From contig DOPF01000034.1 in the NCBI GenBank assembly GCA_003512705.1, forward strand, positions 1-8,047: DNA of 8,047 nucleotides, written 5' to 3'. Below, piece by piece: positions 6,450 to 8,047 of the stretch. Source of the DNA: Patescibacteria group bacterium (GTDB lineage Bacteria > Patescibacteriota > Patescibacteriia > Veblenbacterales > UBA10138). Under the pieces are notes generated by a model. It was not told the origin of the DNA, ran no database searches, and worked only from the letters and a program-made list of their open reading frames with translations. The position numbers were made by a program, and so were the translations under genes. Every line of letters starts with the position of its first letter. The stretch's first letter is position 1.

Positions 6450-7703
6450 TTATTCTGCCTTGGCTAGTGCCTTTTCTTTCTTTTTATGTTCCTTTTTAAC
6501 CGACGCTGGTTTAACCTCTTTGACTTTATTATCTTCAAGCTCGGTTACGGTGGACTTGACCTCGGTAGATTCAATCTTATCGCCGGCTTCGGCCTTAGCG
6601 CCGGAGCGGGTTTTTGTCTTTTCCGACATCGCTTTAATGGATAATCCTAAGCGGTGCTCTTGGGGATCAATGGAAATAACTTTAAAACTTACTTCATCTC
6701 CCGGTTTGGCTATAGTAGATGCGTCTTGCACCGGCTTATCAGATAATTCTGAAATATGAGCCAGGCCATGAATTTCCGGGTCCAACTCCACAAACAATCC
6801 AAACGGATTCACTTTTAACACCTTGCCGGTTACCACCTCGCCGATTTTATATTTATCTTTTACATTCTTCCATGGGTCATCTATTAAACGCCGCAGCGAC
6901 AAAGAAATCTTTGACCCTTCCAAATTAATTATCTTGGCCTTAACTTTTTGTCCCAACGATACCACCTCTTTAGGATCATCAATCCTTTGCCAGGCCAGTT
7001 CGGAAATATGCACCAAACCCTCTAAGCCATCGTCAAATTTTACAAAACAGCCGAAGTCCACAATACCCGACACTACCCCCTCCACCACCGAACCGGGTTT
7101 ATACTTTTCCAACCGACCCTGTTGCTGCTCCTCCCAAGCCGCGCGCTCCGAAACAATTAATTTTTCATCGTTTTCATCAACCGTAATAATTTTAACTTCA
7201 AACTGCTGATTAATAAACTTCTTTAGTAATTCCAAAATTCTACCCCGATCGCCCCCCTCAACTCGGGGGTAGTGTTCAACGGTTAACTGCGATACCGGTA
7301 AAAACCCGGGCATTTGCCCCAGCTTAACCATCAAACCACCCTTATTAGCATCCACTATTTTAACTTTTACGATTCCGCCGTGGCTCTTTAAATCTTCTAA
7401 ATTATCCCAAGCTTTGCGGTGGCCGGCACGACGAAACGACAATTCCATTTCACCGTTTTCATTTTCCATTTCCACTACCGTGGCTTGAACCTTATCGCCC
7501 ACTTTTAACGAACCGTAATCGCCTGATTCATCATATAATTCCCGACTGCGCACAATACCCGTGGTCAACCCGGCGATATCTAGCCTAACCTCACTTTTGC
7601 TAACTACCACCACCTCGCCCTCAACCATATCGCCAACCTTAGGAATGACAACATTATGAGAATCTATTAACTTATCCATGCTGGAAACAGAAGCTGATTT
7701 CAT
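6450..7703 (-). CDS. rpsA: 30S ribosomal protein S1 (four S1 domains)
   Basis: S1 binds mRNA on the 30S subunit and helps start translation. With the ATG at 7703 the protein has 417 residues and four S1 (OB-fold) domains at about 24-92, 108-186, 203-272 and 287-358. The third and fourth are the most canonical (IVDFGCFVKF with GLEGLVHISEL; NPFGLFVEL with IHGLAHISEL). The tail from about 360 is charged and Lys/Glu-rich, probably disordered. E. coli S1 has six domains; four-domain forms are common elsewhere. The frame also stays open to a TTG at 7733 (10 more residues), and a later ATG at 7679 is possible. I chose 7703 because it is an ATG with a weak purine-rich site (AAAGAG, 10 bases upstream). 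Homologous RNA-binding proteins with S1 repeats exist, but the domain order supports S1. The gene ends at a hairpin terminator before ftsH. Confidence 0.93.
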   Translation of the reverse strand: MKSASVSSMDKLIDSHNVVIPKVGDMVEGEVVVVSKSEVRLDIAGLTTGIVRSRELYDESGDYGSLKVGDKVQATVVEMENENGEMELSFRRAGHRKAWDNLEDLKSHGGIVKVKIVDANKGGLMVKLGQMPGFLPVSQLTVEHYPRVEGGDRGRILELLKKFINQQFEVKIITVDENDEKLIVSERAAWEEQQQGRLEKYKPGSVVEGVVSGIVDFGCFVKFDDGLEGLVHISELAWQRIDDPKEVVSLGQKVKAKIINLEGSKISLSLRRLIDDPWKNVKDKYKIGEVVTGKVLKVNPFGLFVELDPEIHGLAHISELSDKPVQDASTIAKPGDEVSFKVISIDPQEHRLGLSIKAMSEKTKTRSGAKAEAGDKIESTEVKSTVTELEDNKVKEVKPASVKKEHKKKEKALAKAE

Positions 7704-7750
7704 ATAATTTGCGCTCTTTAAGTAACCCTTCAATAGTTTAGATGTTCAAG

Positions 7751-7808
7751 GTTACCCTGAGCTTGTTTAACTTTACTGTAGTAAAGTTAAACATTGTCGA
7801 AGAGTAAC
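7751..7808. repeat. Interrupted CCCTGAGCTTGT-type palindromic repeat
   Basis: The left part, GTTACCCTGAGCTTGT (7751-7766), and the right part, CGAAGAGTAAC (7798-7808), together make almost exactly the common bacterial palindrome built on CCCTGAGCTTGTCGAAGGG. They are separated by a 27-bp segment flanked by direct TTGT copies (7763-7766 and 7794-7797). The outer ends GTTAC and GTAAC still pair. It lies about 48 bases before the rpsA ATG, so it is probably in the leader transcript. Confidence 0.7.
7765..7792. repeat. Perfect 12-bp inverted repeat with 4-base loop
   Basis: GTTTAACTTTAC (7765-7776) is the exact reverse complement of GTAAAGTTAAAC (7781-7792), around TGTA. It sits inside the larger interrupted palindrome and would form a stable AT-rich hairpin in the rpsA leader. 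No T-run follows it on the minus strand, so it is unlikely to be a simple terminator. Confidence 0.85.
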
Positions 7809-7893
7809 AAAAAATTTACTTAACCCCCACGCCATTTTTTTGGCCCAGGAGTCCCAGGGGATTAAAGCCCTAGGTGAAATAAAACGATAATTA

Positions 7894-7917
7894 TTAAGCT
7901 TTATTAGTTTAGCTTAA
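7894..7917. repeat. AT-rich inverted repeat TTAAGCT / AGCTTAA
   Basis: Seven-base arms TTAAGCT (7894-7900) and AGCTTAA (7911-7917) flank a 10-base spacer. The repeat overlaps the candidate rpsA -10 element, so it could be an operator. It is short and AT-rich, so chance is a fair alternative. Confidence 0.4.
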
Positions 7918-7934
7918 ATGGACTTTTTTGGCAA
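7906..7934 (-). promoter_or_regulatory. Candidate rpsA promoter
   Basis: On the minus strand TTGCCA (7929-7934, the same -35 hexamer as ftsH) is followed after 17 bases by TAAACT (7906-7911, 4 of 6 to consensus). Transcription would start near 7899, giving a leader of about 195 bases that includes the nested palindrome. An alternative TATTAT at 7965-7970 lacks a recognisable -35. Confidence 0.35.
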
Positions 7935-7955
7935 GCCCTACCTATCTAATTTGTC

Positions 7956-8004
7956 TGACGTACTATAATATTTTGCCTTAATTTAAAGGCTTGGCCATGT
8001 TTTA
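7956..8004 (-). repeat. Second copy of a two-block motif found at the pilB start
   Basis: Block one, TGACGTACTATA on the plus strand (7956-7967), differs by one base from TGACATACTATA at 2849-2860, which spans the pilB start codon. Block two (7982-8004) aligns with 2868-2888, sharing TTTAA, GGCTT, GCCA and GTTT with small differences. The spacing between the blocks differs. On the minus strand, ACG replaces the pilB ATG, followed by codons for S-D-K-L-D-R and a stop, compared with S-T-K-L-Q-L in PilB. Confidence 0.45.
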
Positions 8005-8047
8005 ATAACCCAAAAAGGTTGAATATTCTTAGAGCTGAATAGTATTT

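Larger units (their letters stand above)
7704..8047. other. 344-bp region upstream of rpsA: leader, repeats and possible relic
   Basis: No credible gene lies here. It probably carries the rpsA promoter and a long leader. From rpsA outward it holds a nested palindrome (7751-7808), a C/G-rich patch with CCCAGGAGTCCCAGGGG (7845-7861 region), an AT-rich inverted repeat (7894-7917), a candidate promoter (7906-7934) and a motif resembling the pilB start region (7956-8004). The plus strand has TATAAT at 7964-7969 without a good -35, and no start codon with an open frame follows before the window ends. The last 40 bases show nothing I can assign. Confidence 0.6.

Noticed and set aside
6823..7209. Plus-strand open frame of 128 codons
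   Set aside because: It lies wholly antisense to rpsA, which has intact S1 domains; its Ser/Thr/Pro-rich composition is a typical antisense shadow.
7731..7733. TTG as the rpsA start codon
   Set aside because: It extends the frame by 10 residues but is a rare start with no better ribosome binding site than the ATG at 7703; it cannot be fully excluded.

Overview
The window looks like a chromosomal piece of a Patescibacteria (Candidate Phyla Radiation) genome. This is inferred from protein style: a reduced valyl-tRNA synthetase without the zinc knuckle or C-terminal arm, a short four-domain S1 protein, a type IV pilus ATPase beside housekeeping genes, and AT-leaning codon use. The class cannot be fixed from the sequence alone.

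Layout, left to right. The 3' part of valS (+, cut by the window edge) runs to 1179. It converges with a pilB/gspE-type pilus assembly ATPase gene (-, 1181-2854), with one base between the stop codons. A 378-bp gap follows (2855-3232), holding palindromic repeat material and no credible gene. Next on the minus strand are an uncharacterised multi-pass membrane protein (3233-4246), a 289-bp gap with a 36-bp near-perfect palindrome, ftsH (4536-6353), a compact terminator-plus-promoter junction, and rpsA for ribosomal protein S1 (6450-7703). The last 344 bp (7704-8047) hold the rpsA leader, a nested palindromic repeat, and a sequence resembling the pilB promoter and start region.

The four minus-strand genes are in the same direction but are separated by gaps of 96 to 378 bp. 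Candidate promoters stand before each, so they are probably separate transcription units rather than one operon. The proteins serve translation (ValRS, S1), membrane protein quality control (FtsH) and pilus assembly (PilB). No defence system, CRISPR array, tRNA, rRNA or transposase gene was seen. The less ordinary content is in the non-coding DNA: a CATTGCGAG-type palindrome, a CCCTGAGCTTGT/CGAAGAGTAAC palindrome apparently split by a smaller palindrome, and a two-block motif shared by the pilB start and the region upstream of rpsA.
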